The notes under the pieces: model-generated
Database searches by the model: none
Told to the model about the DNA's origin: nothing
What the model saw: the letters and a program-made list of their open reading frames with translations, nothing else
Program-made: the position numbers and the translations under genes
Shown: positions 26,249 through 35,899 of the stretch, in pieces
How the letters are laid out: every line of letters starts with the position of its first letter
Position numbering within the stretch: the stretch's first letter is position 1
NCBI RefSeq assembly: GCF_963677005.1
Contig: NZ_OY781616.1
Coordinates: 1,247,501 to 1,311,500, forward strand
Origin: Maridesulfovibrio sp.
Lineage (GTDB): Bacteria; Desulfobacterota; Desulfovibrionia; Desulfovibrionales; Desulfovibrionaceae
Length of the DNA stretch: 64,000 nucleotides
Direction: 5' to 3'

Positions 26249-28369
26249 ATGATAGATTTTGAAAAAGAACTGAATCCGGCACAATATGAAGCCGCCACCC
26301 ATCCTCAGGGTCCTGTGCTGGTTATAGCAGGCGCAGGCAGCGGCAAGACGCGCACCATTGTCTACAGACTTGCATGGCTTGCGGAGCAGGGAATTCCGCC
26401 GGAATCCATCCTGCTGATGACCTTCACCCGCAAGGCTGCTCTGGAAATGCTCAACAGGACGGAGCAGATTCTGGGCAGACCGCTGCACGGGACAAACGGC
26501 GGAACCTTTCACGCGTTCGCATTTTCCGTGCTTCGCCAGAATGCCGCTGAGATAGGATTTCCGAACGGATTTTCGCTGATGGACAGAAGCGACAGCGAAG
26601 GCGCGGTAAAGGAAGTTAAGGACGGCCTCGGGTTCGGTAAAAAGGACCGGTCCTATCCAAAGAAATCCACCCTGCTGGATATGATCAGCAAATCACGCAA
26701 CAAGGAAGTATCAATCGATACGCTGATCAGTTCCGAAGCCTACCATCTGGCCCCTTATGCGCAGGAAATGGAAGAAATCGCCAAGGCATACGCAGTTTAC
26801 AAAAAGCAGCACGGTCTCATGGACTACGATGATCTGCTCTTCCATCTTGAAACCCTGCTGGAAACAGACAGTTTCCTGCGTAATTCGCTGCGCAGCCGCT
26901 ACCAGTACATAATGGTGGATGAATATCAGGACACCAACCTTGTTCAGGCGCGTATAGTCAAACTGCTGGCCGGAGAGAAAGGAAATGTCATGGCAGTGGG
27001 CGATGATGCCCAGTCCATATATTCCTTCAGGGGTGCGGACGTAAGCAACATACTAAAATTTCCGGAAATATTTGATGGCGTAAAAATAGTCAGACTTGAG
27101 CAGAACTACCGCTCCATCCAGCCCATTCTGGACCTGACCAACGCCATACTTGATGGCGCGGAAACAAAATTCGACAAGAAACTGTTCACCGACCGCACCT
27201 GGGGCGATAAGCCGAAGCTGATGATCCCCCTAAGCGACTTCAGCCAGTCCGGCCGAGTTCTGGACCGGGTAATCGAACTCCAGAAAAAATACGGCCCAGA
27301 TGAAGTTGCTGTGTTGTTCAGAGCCGGATACCAGAGTTACGGTCTGGAAGTGGCCCTCAAACGACTTGGTGTTGATTTCAAAAAATACGGCGGTCTTAAG
27401 TTCAACGAGGCGGCGCACATCAAGGACGTGCTGGCTTTCATGCGGCTGGTCAGCAACCCGGCGGATATAATCGCCTGGCAGCGCACTCTCGGCCACATCA
27501 AGGGTGTCGGTCCGAAGACGGCCATCAAAATTGCCGAAACCGTGATGGCCGCAGACTCCAAAAAAGTTTCGAAATATACGAGTAAATATCCCCTGCTTAA
27601 AGAAATACTCTCCGACCTTGACGGGCTGCGCAGGAAAAATTCATCACCCGCCACCTGTCTGGAAGTCATAGTCCCGCTCTACAAGCCTATTCTTGTAGCA
27701 GAATACCCGGATGACTACCCGCGCCGCGAAGCCGGAATAGAACAGTTGGGCCAGATTGCTTCCAATTACAATGAGGTGGAAACATTTCTCGCCGACCTGT
27801 GCCTTGACCCTGATCAGCACAGCGAAGAGGAAAAAAAGGAAAACGCGCTCACCTTATCCACAATCCACTCCGCAAAGGGACTGGAATGGAAAGCCGTAAT
27901 AATTCTCGATCTTGTGGAAGACCGTTTCCCTTCCCGCAAATCAATGCAGAAACCTAACGAATACGAGGAAGAACGCCGTCTGCTCTACGTGGCCTGCACC
28001 AGAGCAAAGGAAGAACTAATTCTCTCCGCCCCGGCTTCCATAAATCGCAGGAACACTGATTTTTCAGAACCGGCTATACCCAGTCCCTTTATCCGAGAAC
28101 TGAATTCGCTCCTTTTTGATGTGCTTCAGGAATCGTATTCAGGCGGGATGGTAATGAAAAAAGCTGATCCCGAACCGAATTTCAATGAAGAGAAGGCAAG
28201 CAGCACTCCTGAACAGAAAACGGCTGCTCCCGTAAAAATGGGCTTTTGCAAACACAAAATATTTGGTCGCGGAAAGATAATTGAACGCATTGAACCGAAT
28301 AAACTGCGCATAAATTTTCCCGGCTTCGGCCCCAAGGTCATTGTCGAGGACTACGTCGAGCTGTTGTAA
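26249..28369 (+). CDS. UvrD/PcrA-like superfamily 1 DNA helicase
   Basis: This 706-residue ATP-dependent 3'-5' helicase contains the Q-motif LNPAQYEAA, Walker A AGAGSGKT (27-34), motif Ia MTFTRKAALEML, motif II MVDEYQDTN, motif III GDDAQSIYSFRGA, motif IV LEQNYRS, motif V TIHSAKGLEWKAV and motif VI EERRLLYVACTRAKEEL. The C-terminal end (FGRGKIIERIEPNKLRINFPG) resembles the small Tudor-like domain of PcrA-type helicases that contacts RNA polymerase. It probably acts in repair or replication restart. thiL follows after 20 bases. Confidence 0.93.
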   Translation: MIDFEKELNPAQYEAATHPQGPVLVIAGAGSGKTRTIVYRLAWLAEQGIPPESILLMTFTRKAALEMLNRTEQILGRPLHGTNGGTFHAFAFSVLRQNAAEIGFPNGFSLMDRSDSEGAVKEVKDGLGFGKKDRSYPKKSTLLDMISKSRNKEVSIDTLISSEAYHLAPYAQEMEEIAKAYAVYKKQHGLMDYDDLLFHLETLLETDSFLRNSLRSRYQYIMVDEYQDTNLVQARIVKLLAGEKGNVMAVGDDAQSIYSFRGADVSNILKFPEIFDGVKIVRLEQNYRSIQPILDLTNAILDGAETKFDKKLFTDRTWGDKPKLMIPLSDFSQSGRVLDRVIELQKKYGPDEVAVLFRAGYQSYGLEVALKRLGVDFKKYGGLKFNEAAHIKDVLAFMRLVSNPADIIAWQRTLGHIKGVGPKTAIKIAETVMAADSKKVSKYTSKYPLLKEILSDLDGLRRKNSSPATCLEVIVPLYKPILVAEYPDDYPRREAGIEQLGQIASNYNEVETFLADLCLDPDQHSEEEKKENALTLSTIHSAKGLEWKAVIILDLVEDRFPSRKSMQKPNEYEEERRLLYVACTRAKEELILSAPASINRRNTDFSEPAIPSPFIRELNSLLFDVLQESYSGGMVMKKADPEPNFNEEKASSTPEQKTAAPVKMGFCKHKIFGRGKIIERIEPNKLRINFPGFGPKVIVEDYVELL

Positions 28370-28389
28370 TTTTTAGGAAGGATCAAAGA

Positions 28390-29364
28390 ATGACCGGACC
28401 AGGCTCCGAACAGGATTTCCTGTCCCTGATAGACAGATATTTTCCTGCCGTTAACGGGCATGTCACCCTCGGACGCGGTGACGACTGCTCAATACTCCAC
28501 GCCGAAAGTGAACTCTGCATAAGCAAGGATCTTTTTCTGGAGGATGTGCACTTCCGCCGTTCCTACTTCTCGCCGGGTGATATCGGCTACAAAGCGCTTG
28601 CGGTAAATATCAGTGATATCGCTGCCATGGGCGGTTCTCCACGCGGTTTTGCCCTTGGACTGATTATTCCCTCCGGACTTGAATACGGATTCTGGGATCA
28701 GTTTTTTCAATCAATGGCGGAACTGGCTGCGCAAAACGGACTTGTACTTGCAGGCGGAGATCTTTCCGGCGGCAGCATTCTGGGTATTTCCGTGACCGTA
28801 TGGGGCGAATACGGAAATGGAAACCGTTTTCTCACTCGAGGAAATGCTTTCCCCGGAGATATCCTGTTCCTTCACGGCCCCGTAGGACTTGCGCGTACCG
28901 GGCTTTTGGCTCTGGAAGAAGAAGGTCCTGCCGCAAGTGTAAAATATAAGGACAGTGTAAATGCGCACCTTAGGCCCGAAATGAGAATTCAGGCCGGCCA
29001 GCAGCTTGCTGCAGCCTCCTGCGTACGGGGGCTGATGGATGTCTCGGACGGTCTGGCCCGAGACCTGCCCCGTTTTCTGGGCTGCTGCGAAGGTAGTCCC
29101 GGCGCAAAGATAGAAATACCGGAGCATACCCTGCATCAGGAAATAATTACTTACGCGCAGGCAAAAAGTATTTCCCCGTCAGAACACGCATTTCTTGGCG
29201 GCGAGGACTATGCCCTGCTCGGGGCTGCCGAACCGGAGGGCTTTGCCGAACTTGTAGGCACCATTCCGGGCCTGCAGGCGATCGGAACAGTAACGGAAGA
29301 CCGCAGTCTGCTTTTGAACGGCAACAATTTTTCCGCTTCAGGGTTTGACCATTTTTCAAAATAG
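28390..29364 (+). CDS. thiL: Thiamine-monophosphate kinase
   Basis: This 324-residue protein has the ATP-dependent PurM/ThiL fold. It converts thiamine monophosphate to the cofactor thiamine diphosphate. Motifs are LGRGDDCSIL, the metal-binding SKDLFLEDVHF, NISDIAAMGGSPRGFAL, LAGGDLSGG, the RDLPRFLG region and LGGEDYALLGA. AGGAAGG precedes the ATG. It lies directly after the helicase gene and is probably co-transcribed; no other thiamine gene or TPP riboswitch is in the window. Confidence 0.93.
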   Translation: MTGPGSEQDFLSLIDRYFPAVNGHVTLGRGDDCSILHAESELCISKDLFLEDVHFRRSYFSPGDIGYKALAVNISDIAAMGGSPRGFALGLIIPSGLEYGFWDQFFQSMAELAAQNGLVLAGGDLSGGSILGISVTVWGEYGNGNRFLTRGNAFPGDILFLHGPVGLARTGLLALEEEGPAASVKYKDSVNAHLRPEMRIQAGQQLAAASCVRGLMDVSDGLARDLPRFLGCCEGSPGAKIEIPEHTLHQEIITYAQAKSISPSEHAFLGGEDYALLGAAEPEGFAELVGTIPGLQAIGTVTEDRSLLLNGNNFSASGFDHFSK

Positions 29365-29461
29365 GGATTCAATGCTGAATGGATAGTTGCTTAACATACA
29401 GTTAATTTTCATACTGACTGCCCGCTACCTATAACAGTATAAATCAACAAGGGAGACCAAT

Positions 29462-29848
29462 ATGGATACCACGTTGAAAATAATCGGCCACATCTACTCC
29501 AGCATTAAAACTAGAAGTGAGGCTCCTAAACAGGGAACCGAGGGTGATGTTGAGGCGGTAATCGAAATAAACGAGGAATATGCCGATGCTCTCGACGGCC
29601 TTAAGGAAGGATCACGGATAATTCTACTGACATGGCTGCATCAGTCGGACAGGACCTATCTGCGGGTTCATCCGCGCGGAGACGTAAACAGGCCCAAAAG
29701 AGGGGTCTTTGCTACACGTTCACCAGACCGTCCCAACCCGATAGGCCTGCATCCGGTAACAGTGACCGGGATAGAAGGGTTGAAAGTTAAGGTGCATCCG
29801 CTTGAAGCAATAGACGGTACACCCCTGATAGACATAAAAATAGCCTGA
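29462..29848 (+). CDS. trmO: TrmO-family tRNA methyltransferase (TsaA domain)
   Basis: This 128-residue SAM-dependent enzyme has the TrmO/YaeB beta-barrel fold. It should methylate N6-threonylcarbamoyladenosine at position 37 of some tRNAs. The signature RSPDRPNPIGLHPVTV, the N-terminal IGHIYSSIKTRSEAP and the C-terminal LEAIDGTPLIDIK are present. It is the short one-domain version lacking the C-terminal extension of E. coli TrmO, so substrate range may differ. AGGGAGACC precedes the ATG. Confidence 0.85.
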   Translation: MDTTLKIIGHIYSSIKTRSEAPKQGTEGDVEAVIEINEEYADALDGLKEGSRIILLTWLHQSDRTYLRVHPRGDVNRPKRGVFATRSPDRPNPIGLHPVTVTGIEGLKVKVHPLEAIDGTPLIDIKIA

Positions 29849-29909
29849 ATTGAAAAACAGACAGGCAGGCTTATTGCGGCAGTTCTTAAGGAATAAAAAA
29901 TACCGCCAT

Positions 29910-29942
29910 CCCACGGGGCCGGCAAGCCGACCCCGCATGGGG
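29910..29942 (-). terminator. Terminator of infA
   Basis: On the minus strand a GC-rich stem (CCCA, CGGGG, CGGC pairing with GCCG, CCCCG, TGGG) is followed by GGCGGTATTTTTT. It begins about 40 bases after the infA stop codon. Confidence 0.75.
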
Positions 29943-29983
29943 TATTCCATTGTATGGAATATCGTGGAGGCAGAAACAGTCGA

Positions 29984-30202
29984 CTACCGGGGACGGTAGG
30001 TAATTCTGCCGCGAGTCAGATCATAGGGCGAAAGTTCTACTGTGACCTTATCTCCGGGCATGACTCTAATGCGAAATTTACGCATCTTGCCGGAAATATG
30101 TGCCAGAACTTCATGGCCGTTTTCAAGTTCCACACGGAACATTGCATTCGGGAGAGCTTCCTCCACGACACCATTTACAGAAATGCCTTCTTCTTTAGCC
30201 AA
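29984..30202 (-). CDS. infA: Translation initiation factor IF-1
   Basis: This 72-residue S1/OB-fold protein is the exact IF-1 length. It binds the ribosomal A site with IF-2 and IF-3 during initiation. The sequence [65 protein letters not shown] is canonical. The start codon is TTG at 30202, preceded by AAGAGGA; no upstream ATG fits. It is monocistronic between two terminators. Confidence 0.96.
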   Translation of the reverse strand: MAKEEGISVNGVVEEALPNAMFRVELENGHEVLAHISGKMRKFRIRVMPGDKVTVELSPYDLTRGRITYRPR

Positions 30203-30238
30203 AACTAATCCTCTTGATTATTAGGTAGAAATCACAGA

Positions 30239-30269
30239 AAGCCCGCTACGCAAAAGCGACAGCGGGCTT
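30239..30269 (-). terminator. Terminator of the RRM gene
   Basis: AAGCCCGCT pairs with AGCGGGCTT around a 13-base loop, followed on the minus strand by TTCTGTGATTTCT. It lies about 120 bases after the RRM gene and just upstream of infA, separating the two. Confidence 0.65.
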
Positions 30270-30390
30270 AACTTTTGACCTTTTCCGGAACCCGGAAAAC
30301 ATCGAGACTGTCTTTAGGTACAAATTGGTTCAGGCAAGGACCCGTCGTCCTCACCGCGCCCAAAGGGGCTTTATCCCAAAATGTGACAAA

Positions 30391-30657
30391 TTACCAGCGT
30401 CTGGGACGTGGTTCACGGGGACGAGCTTCGTTGACCTTGAGATTACGGCCGCCGAATACGCTGCCATCGAGATTTTCGATAGCCTGTACAGCACCTTCAT
30501 CTTCCATTTCAACAAAGCCGAATCCGCGGGGGCGGCCAGTTTCACGATCATTGATGAGTTTGACAGAAATTACTTCACCAAACTCTTCAAAAGCAGCCCG
30601 TACATCTTCCTCGGAAGAATTCCAGGGAAGATTTCCCACGTAAATGTTCTTCGACAT
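30391..30657 (-). CDS. RNA recognition motif (RRM) RNA-binding protein
   Basis: This 88-residue single-RRM protein has RNP2 IYVGNLPW near the N-terminus and RNP1 RGFGFVEM in the centre, then a short Arg/Pro-rich tail (ARPREPRPRRW). Bacterial RRM proteins of this size are often cold-inducible and are thought to act as RNA chaperones. The ATG at 30657 follows GGAG; the in-frame ATG at 30672 does not. The space upstream (30658-30864) is long and gene-free on this strand, so a structured leader is possible. Confidence 0.92.
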   Translation of the reverse strand: MSKNIYVGNLPWNSSEEDVRAAFEEFGEVISVKLINDRETGRPRGFGFVEMEDEGAVQAIENLDGSVFGGRNLKVNEARPREPRPRRW

Positions 30658-30864
30658 TTCAAAAAACTCCATAAAACGTTAATGCTTAAAACAACCCAGA
30701 CAGCCGGCTCGAATCACTTAATTCGCCACCACACTTTTACCCTGACCCAGAGGGCAGTCCAGAGCCATGGGCAATTCAACTAAATACCCATAAAGACAAT
30801 CTATGATATTCGGCTGAAATCCGGTTTCCTATTTAGCCCCTTACCCCAATCGGAATAAAAGAGC

Positions 30865-30923
30865 AATAGGACCGCACAAAAAAAAGTCTCAATAATTAAA
30901 ACTTAAATTTGTACGGCCCTATT
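30865..30923 (-). terminator. Hairpin downstream of ilvC
   Basis: Arms 30865-30880 and 30908-30923 pair over 16 bases. The two plus-strand mismatches (A with C, C with A) become G-U pairs on the minus strand, which shows that the RNA is made from that strand. A moderate T-rich run follows. It begins 22 bases past the ilvC stop. Confidence 0.65.
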
Positions 30924-30945
30924 AAATATCACAAAAAGCTGTTCA

Positions 30946-31935
30946 TTATTTCTTGAGCCAGCTCATCATCTTACGGAGTTCACCACCGACTTTTTCAATC
31001 TGGTGTTCACGGTTGATTCTGCGCATTGCACTGAAATGAGCCTTTCCGGACATATTTTCTACGATGAATTCCTTAGCGAATTCACCCTGCTGAATTTCGG
31101 AGAGGATCTTTTTCATTTCCTTGCGGCTTTCTGCGTTTATAACACGGGGACCGCGAGTAAGGTCGCCGTATTCGGCAGTATCGGAAATGGAGTAACGCAT
31201 GTTGGCAAGGCCGCCTTCGTAGATCAGGTCGATGATGAGTTTCATCTCGTGCAGGCATTCGAAGTAAGCCATTTCAGGTTTGTAACCTGCTTCAACCAGA
31301 GTTTCGAAACCGGCTTTGATCAGTTCGGAAAGACCGCCGCAGAGAACAGCCTGTTCACCGAAAAGGTCTGTTTCGGTTTCTTCACGGAAGGTGGTTTCCA
31401 GTACACCGGAGCGGGTTCCGCCGATACCTTTTGCATAAGCAAGAGCGATATCGAAAGCTTTTCCGGAAGCATTCTGGTAAACTGCTACGATTGCGGGAAC
31501 GCCTCCGCCCTCGGTGTAAGTGCGGCGAACCATGTGACCGGGTCCCTTGGGAGCAGCCATGATGACGTCAACATCGGGAGTGGGAACAATCTGTTCAAAG
31601 TGAATATTGAAACCATGACCGAAGGCAAGGATGTTGCCGGGCTTCAGGTTGGGAGCGATGTCATTTTTGTAGACAGCGGCCTGAACCTGGTCGGGCAGGA
31701 GGATCATGATCAGATCGCCCTGTGCGGCAGCTTCTGCAGCGCTGACGGGTTCAAAGCCGTGTTCCTTGGCCAGTTCGTAGTTGGGACCGCCGGGGCGCTG
31801 TCCAACAACAACCTTGACACCGGAATCGCGGAGGTTCTGTGCGTGGGCATGGCCCTGGCTGCCGTAACCGATGATCGCTACGGTCTTGTCTTTAAGAAGA
31901 CCCAGATCGGCGTCATTTTCATAATAAACTTTCAT
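30946..31935 (-). CDS. ilvC: Ketol-acid reductoisomerase
   Basis: This 329-residue class I enzyme rearranges and reduces acetolactate or acetohydroxybutyrate with NADPH in valine/isoleucine/leucine synthesis. It has the nucleotide-binding [17 protein letters not shown], the metal-binding [12 protein letters not shown] (acidic residues) and the C-terminal helical knot ending [13 protein letters not shown]. The start [11 protein letters not shown] follows CAGGAG; a longer frame to 32001 has no SD. It is the last gene of the ilvBNC run, with a 118-base gap after ilvN. Confidence 0.97.
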   Translation of the reverse strand: MKVYYENDADLGLLKDKTVAIIGYGSQGHAHAQNLRDSGVKVVVGQRPGGPNYELAKEHGFEPVSAAEAAAQGDLIMILLPDQVQAAVYKNDIAPNLKPGNILAFGHGFNIHFEQIVPTPDVDVIMAAPKGPGHMVRRTYTEGGGVPAIVAVYQNASGKAFDIALAYAKGIGGTRSGVLETTFREETETDLFGEQAVLCGGLSELIKAGFETLVEAGYKPEMAYFECLHEMKLIIDLIYEGGLANMRYSISDTAEYGDLTRGPRVINAESRKEMKKILSEIQQGEFAKEFIVENMSGKAHFSAMRRINREHQIEKVGGELRKMMSWLKK

Positions 31936-32053
31936 TGCTTTCTCCTGATTTTCTCTTCGGCTCGGACACGAAACACAAATTGGGTTTCCCGGGCAGCCCA
32001 TATGTAACAGGGCCGTCCGTAGCGTAATCTGTGCCGATTTATTTGAAATTCAA

Positions 32054-32536
32054 TTAACCCTGAATGGCTCTTTTCATTGCTACTGTTCCGGTACGGGCGA
32101 TTTCCTTTATCCCGAAACGGCTCAGAAGGTTCTGTATGGCTTCGATCTTACCGTGGTCCCCGGTGACTTCAATGGATAACTCATCCACGCTCACATCAAC
32201 GACCTTGCAGCGAAAGATATCAACTATGCGCAGAATTTCAGCACGCTTGGCATCTTCGGCATTGACTTTGATCAGAGCCATTTCCCTTTCCACGGCCTTG
32301 TGTTCAACAAGATCGACCACTTTTATGACGGTAACCAGTTTGCGCAGCTGCTTGACTATCTGCTCCACAATCTGCTGATCACCCACAGTGGTAATGGTCA
32401 TGTGGGAAACACCTTCTTCAAGCGCCGGGGCAACGTTAAGGGATTCAATATTGAATCCGCGCCCACTGAACAACCCTGCGACTCTGGAAAGAACTCCGGG
32501 CTCGTTTTCCACTGTTACGGATAATGTATGTCTCAT
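32054..32536 (-). CDS. ilvN: Acetolactate synthase small (regulatory) subunit
   Basis: This 160-residue protein has an N-terminal ACT domain (RHTLSVTVENEPGVLSRVAGLFSGRGFNIESLNVAP) that binds the feedback inhibitor valine. A C-terminal domain binds the large subunit (VVDVSVDELSIEVTGDHGKIEAIQNLLSRFGIKEIARTG). It lies 9 bases after ilvB with SD TAGGAGG, so the subunits are made together. Confidence 0.96.
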   Translation of the reverse strand: MRHTLSVTVENEPGVLSRVAGLFSGRGFNIESLNVAPALEEGVSHMTITTVGDQQIVEQIVKQLRKLVTVIKVVDLVEHKAVEREMALIKVNAEDAKRAEILRIVDIFRCKVVDVSVDELSIEVTGDHGKIEAIQNLLSRFGIKEIARTGTVAMKRAIQG

Positions 32537-32545
32537 TACATCCTC

Positions 32546-34237
32546 CTAAACGAGCAGCATATCGGTTAAAGAAGCACCGGCGGGAACCATTGGATATACG
32601 TTCTCTTCCGGATCAACTCGGACATCGACAATAACCGGTTTGTTAAGCGCGAACGCCTCTCTCAGTACCGGTTCGACATCCTTCTCTTCAGTAACCCTGA
32701 ATCCCGCGGCTCCGTATGCCTCAGCAAGTTTAACAAAATCAGGCTGGGCATCCATACAGGTTTCGCAGTAATTACGGTTGTAAAAGAGCTCCTGCCACTG
32801 GCGAACCATCCCCAGATAGCCATTGTTGAGAATGACCACTTTAACGGGCAGATTGTTGCACACGGCCGTCATCATTTCCTGGATATTCATCTGAATGGAA
32901 CCGTCACCGGCTATGTTAACGACCAGTTTGTCCGGAAAGGCCATCTGTGCGCCGATAGCGGCGGGAAATCCGTATCCCATGGTTCCCAATCCGCCGGACG
33001 AAAGAAAGGTCTTTGAGCTCTTGAACTTGTAAAACTGTGCGGCCCACATCTGATTCTGGCCGACTTCTGTAGCTACAATCGCGTCCCCGTTGCTGATTTC
33101 ATAAACCTTTTCCACAACGTACTGGGGTTTGATGAATTTGCCGCCTTTCTTGTACCGCAGAGGATGCATTTCGTTCCATTCCTGCACCTGCCGGACCCAT
33201 ACAGCGTGGGATTCTTCCCAGTTCACCTTATCCAGATCAGGCTCAATCTGCTTCTTCAACGCGGAAAGCGCGCTTTTACAATCGGCAACCAGCGGCACAT
33301 GTACTGCTACGTTCTTTTGTATTGAAGTGGGATCGATATCGATATGAACCAGAGTGGCTTTAGGGGCAAACGTGCTGACTTTTCCAGTTACACGGTCATC
33401 GAACCTCGCCCCGATAGCCAGGACGAGGTCCGCGTTATTTATGGCCATGTTTGCGGCATAGGTGCCGTGCATCCCGAGCATACCCAACCAGAGCGGGTCT
33501 GTACCGGGAAAGGCGCCCAGCCCCATCAGAGTAGCGGTCACCGGAATGTTCAGACTGCTGGCAAGCCAGGTCAACTCATCCTCGGCTCCGGAACTGATAA
33601 CCCCTCCGCCTGCATAAATCAAGGGTCTTTCAGCCTTCTCGATCAATTTTGCGACTTTCTTGATCTGTCGCAGGTGCGGCTTGAGGTTCGGGTTGTAGCT
33701 CCTGAGAGACACATCCTCGGGCCAGACGAATTTATGTTTCGTCTGCATGATATCCTTGGGAAGGTCCACCAGAACCGGACCGGGCCGGCCGGAACGGGCC
33801 AGATAAAAGGCCTGCCGGACAGTATAGGCAAGATCCTTGATGTCCTTCACCAGGTAGTTATGTTTTGTACAGGGCCTTGTAATCCCCACTATGTCCACTT
33901 CCTGAAAAGCATCGTTTCCGATCAGAGGAGTAGGAACCTGCCCGGTAAAAATAACTACCGGAATCGAATCCATGTACGCTGTGGCTATTCCCGTGACCGT
34001 ATTTGTTGCTCCGGGTCCGGAAGTGACGAGGCAGACCCCGACTTCGCCAGTTGCGCGGGCATAGCCGTCCGCAGCATGGATAGCACCCTGTTCGTGCCTT
34101 ACGAGTATGTGCTTGAACGGATAATTGGGCAGTTCGTCGTATATATCAATCACGGCTCCGCCAGGGAATCCGAATACGACGTCAACACCCTCCTTTTTCA
34201 GACATTCGAGAAATATCTGAGCTCCGGTGAGCTCCAT
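32546..34237 (-). CDS. ilvB: Acetolactate synthase large subunit
   Basis: This 563-residue thiamine-diphosphate enzyme condenses pyruvate with pyruvate or 2-oxobutyrate. It has the N-terminal [14 protein letters not shown] and the catalytic Glu in [25 protein letters not shown] central FAD-type domain follows, and the ThDP motif [29 protein letters not shown]. The ATG follows GGGAGAG, 14 bases after the DUF465 gene, so the ilv genes are transcribed with the upstream DivIVA-region genes unless an internal promoter exists. Confidence 0.97.
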   Translation of the reverse strand: MELTGAQIFLECLKKEGVDVVFGFPGGAVIDIYDELPNYPFKHILVRHEQGAIHAADGYARATGEVGVCLVTSGPGATNTVTGIATAYMDSIPVVIFTGQVPTPLIGNDAFQEVDIVGITRPCTKHNYLVKDIKDLAYTVRQAFYLARSGRPGPVLVDLPKDIMQTKHKFVWPEDVSLRSYNPNLKPHLRQIKKVAKLIEKAERPLIYAGGGVISSGAEDELTWLASSLNIPVTATLMGLGAFPGTDPLWLGMLGMHGTYAANMAINNADLVLAIGARFDDRVTGKVSTFAPKATLVHIDIDPTSIQKNVAVHVPLVADCKSALSALKKQIEPDLDKVNWEESHAVWVRQVQEWNEMHPLRYKKGGKFIKPQYVVEKVYEISNGDAIVATEVGQNQMWAAQFYKFKSSKTFLSSGGLGTMGYGFPAAIGAQMAFPDKLVVNIAGDGSIQMNIQEMMTAVCNNLPVKVVILNNGYLGMVRQWQELFYNRNYCETCMDAQPDFVKLAEAYGAAGFRVTEEKDVEPVLREAFALNKPVIVDVRVDPEENVYPMVPAGASLTDMLLV

Positions 34238-34251
34238 GGCTACTCTCCCTT

Positions 34252-34470
34252 CTATTTTTGCTGGTCGATCAAAGCCTGCAGCTTTGTCTTGCCAGCCAGT
34301 TTTTTCTTTTTCAGTTCTTTTACTTCCTGAGCTTCAGTTTCGCTCAGATAGTTCTTGGATTCCATCTTGGTAATGAGTTTCTCGTATTCGTTGTGCTGGC
34401 TCCATAGGGCGTTGACCTGGCTGTCCTTAGCCGCTAGCTGCTCAATCATCTCAATCTCTCTCTGTTCCAT
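34252..34470 (-). CDS. DUF465 (YdcH-like) small protein
   Basis: This 72-residue protein is entirely helical and charged, with the DUF465 pattern: [62 protein letters not shown]. The function of the family is unknown. The ATG at 34470 follows AAGGAG; an upstream in-frame ATG at 34590 would overlap the DUF167 gene and has no SD. It sits between the DUF167 gene and ilvB. Confidence 0.85.
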   Translation of the reverse strand: MEQREIEMIEQLAAKDSQVNALWSQHNEYEKLITKMESKNYLSETEAQEVKELKKKKLAGKTKLQALIDQQK

Positions 34471-34498
34471 TTGAAACTCCTTTGCAAGGGTTTGCAAT

Positions 34499-34819
34499 TC
34501 AGGCGCAGGGTGGAATAATCCCGTCCCAGCGCGGTTCAACATCGGACTCAACCAGTAAAACCTTTTTACGGTTGGTCTGTCCTGATGCAATGGAAATATT
34601 ACGTGCCTTAAGACCCAGTCGGGAAGCTACAAACCGGGCAAGGGCCTTGTTGGCCTTGTTGTCCACAGCCGGGGCGCTTATCCGGACACGAACGCTGTCC
34701 TGATATTCCCCAACAACCTCTTCGCTCTTGGCTCCGGGCTGAACCCATACCGAAACCTTCCACGACTGTTTTCCGCACGGCTTAATATAATCCGGCAGAT
34801 CTCTACTGACTTCGGTCAC
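34499..34819 (-). CDS. DUF167 (YggU-like) protein
   Basis: This 106-residue protein has the YggU/DUF167 alpha-beta fold: SWKVSVWVQPGAKSEEVVGEYQDSVRVRISAPAVDNKANKALARFVASRLGLKARNISIASGQTNRKKVLLV. The biochemical role is unknown. YggU and YggT genes are commonly neighbours in bacteria, as here. The start is GTG, overlapping the TGA of the DivIVA gene (GTGA), which implies translational coupling. Confidence 0.88.
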   Translation of the reverse strand: MTEVSRDLPDYIKPCGKQSWKVSVWVQPGAKSEEVVGEYQDSVRVRISAPAVDNKANKALARFVASRLGLKARNISIASGQTNRKKVLLVESDVEPRWDGIIPPCA

Positions 34820-35319
34820 TTGGCTTTTTTAAAAAATTTAAGTTTTGACTCCAGAGCCTCAACCTTCTCAAGTTCCGGATCACCTATTTCAAGAGTCTTC
34901 AGATGTGATTCAAGCAAAGCCTTCAGTTCTACCTCAAACCTTGTTCTCTGCCTTTTGAGTTCGTTGATGTCTTCATGTATCTGGGCCAGTCTGTTGTGGG
35001 CCTGCTGCAGGATACCTTCGGCTCTGGTATGAGCCTCGTTGATTATAACTTCGGCCTCTTTTCTGGCCGTGGCCTTGAGGTCATCCACCATTTTCTGGGT
35101 AGTCATAAGCGTATCGCGCAGAGTTTCCTCACGCTGACGGAATTCCGCGATGGTATTGTCGCGCCGCCCGACCTTTTTGAGGAGCTGCTTCTTCTCGTCA
35201 GCAATGGTTCCGAGGACCTCTGCGAGCTCTGCCATCAGTTGGTCCACCTCGCCCTTGGAGTATCCGAAAAGACTGCCGGAAAACTTTTTATTGAGCAGGT
35301 CGATCTTAGAAAGTGTCAT
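34816..35319 (-). CDS. DivIVA-domain protein
   Basis: This 167-residue protein starts with the DivIVA membrane-binding and turn motif (MTLSKIDLLNKKFSGSLFGYSKGEVDQLMAELAEVLG). A long coiled coil (about 35-165) follows. DivIVA proteins gather at curved membrane and recruit division or polar-growth factors. The ATG at 35319 follows GGAGGTGGGA. It lies between yggT and DUF167 genes, the common arrangement of this cell-envelope cluster. Confidence 0.9.
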   Translation of the reverse strand: MTLSKIDLLNKKFSGSLFGYSKGEVDQLMAELAEVLGTIADEKKQLLKKVGRRDNTIAEFRQREETLRDTLMTTQKMVDDLKATARKEAEVIINEAHTRAEGILQQAHNRLAQIHEDINELKRQRTRFEVELKALLESHLKTLEIGDPELEKVEALESKLKFFKKAK

Positions 35320-35335
35320 TCCCACCTCCGGGGAT

Positions 35336-35626
35336 CTACATTCCATATGCCAGTCTGGTCAGGTTGCCGACCAAGGCAATATCAAGCACCTGAATGATCA
35401 GGAGCACAACGATAGGAGAAAGGTCGAATCCGCCGATGAAAACAAACGGAAGATAACGCCTTACCTTGGCAAAAACAGGCTCGGTAACACTACGCAGGAA
35501 ACGGACAATCGGGTTGTAGGGATCGGGGTTAACCCAGGTGATCAGGGCGGAAATGATTACCACCCACATGTACAGGTTGAGTACAAGCGAAAGGACCTTC
35601 GCCACGGCAAGAATCACGTAATCCAT
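35336..35626 (-). CDS. YggT-family membrane protein
   Basis: This 96-residue protein has two hydrophobic segments (about 5-27 and 63-85) and the YggT core WVVIISALITWVNPDPYNPIVRFLRSVTEPVFAKVRRYLP. The family has been linked to osmotic tolerance and, in some bacteria, to division-site assembly next to DivIVA/SepF. The ATG follows AAGGAG. It is the first gene of the run yggT-divIVA-DUF167-DUF465-ilvB-ilvN-ilvC. Confidence 0.88.
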   Translation of the reverse strand: MDYVILAVAKVLSLVLNLYMWVVIISALITWVNPDPYNPIVRFLRSVTEPVFAKVRRYLPFVFIGGFDLSPIVVLLIIQVLDIALVGNLTRLAYGM

Positions 35627-35643
35627 CTGACTAACTCCTTACG

Positions 35644-35672
35644 GACTGGACAGGAGGGCAACACCTCCAGTC
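35644..35672 (-). promoter_or_regulatory. Leader hairpin upstream of the yggT-ilv operon
   Basis: GACTGG...AGG pairs with CCT...CCAGTC. On the minus strand the stem ends a few bases before the SD of the yggT gene. There is no T-tract directly after it, so it is more likely a leader structure than a terminator. No leader peptide rich in branched-chain codons was seen. Confidence 0.35.
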
Positions 35673-35899
35673 TTGACTTTAAACTGTCACAGCAGGGTCC
35701 AAGAATCAACTGTTTTTAGCCCTTTTGCGCAAATTATGGTCGTATTAATAACAAAAAAGAACGGCACAGGCCAAACAAACGCAACAACCCGGAAAACATG
35801 TAAATCTACTGCACGGTTCCATTACGAGAAAGGAAATCACGGCTTACCGAAATTCCCTTGTCGTGCGGACAGAAAGTCCGGTTACTTCATACTATAACA

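Noticed and set aside
31003..32007. A 334-codon open frame on plus
   Set aside because: Antisense shadow of ilvC; no SD and no known motifs.
33344..34330. A 328-codon open frame on plus
   Set aside because: Antisense shadow of ilvB.
35644..35672. A classical ilv attenuator
   Set aside because: The hairpin has no T-tract, and no short frame rich in Leu, Ile or Val codons precedes it.
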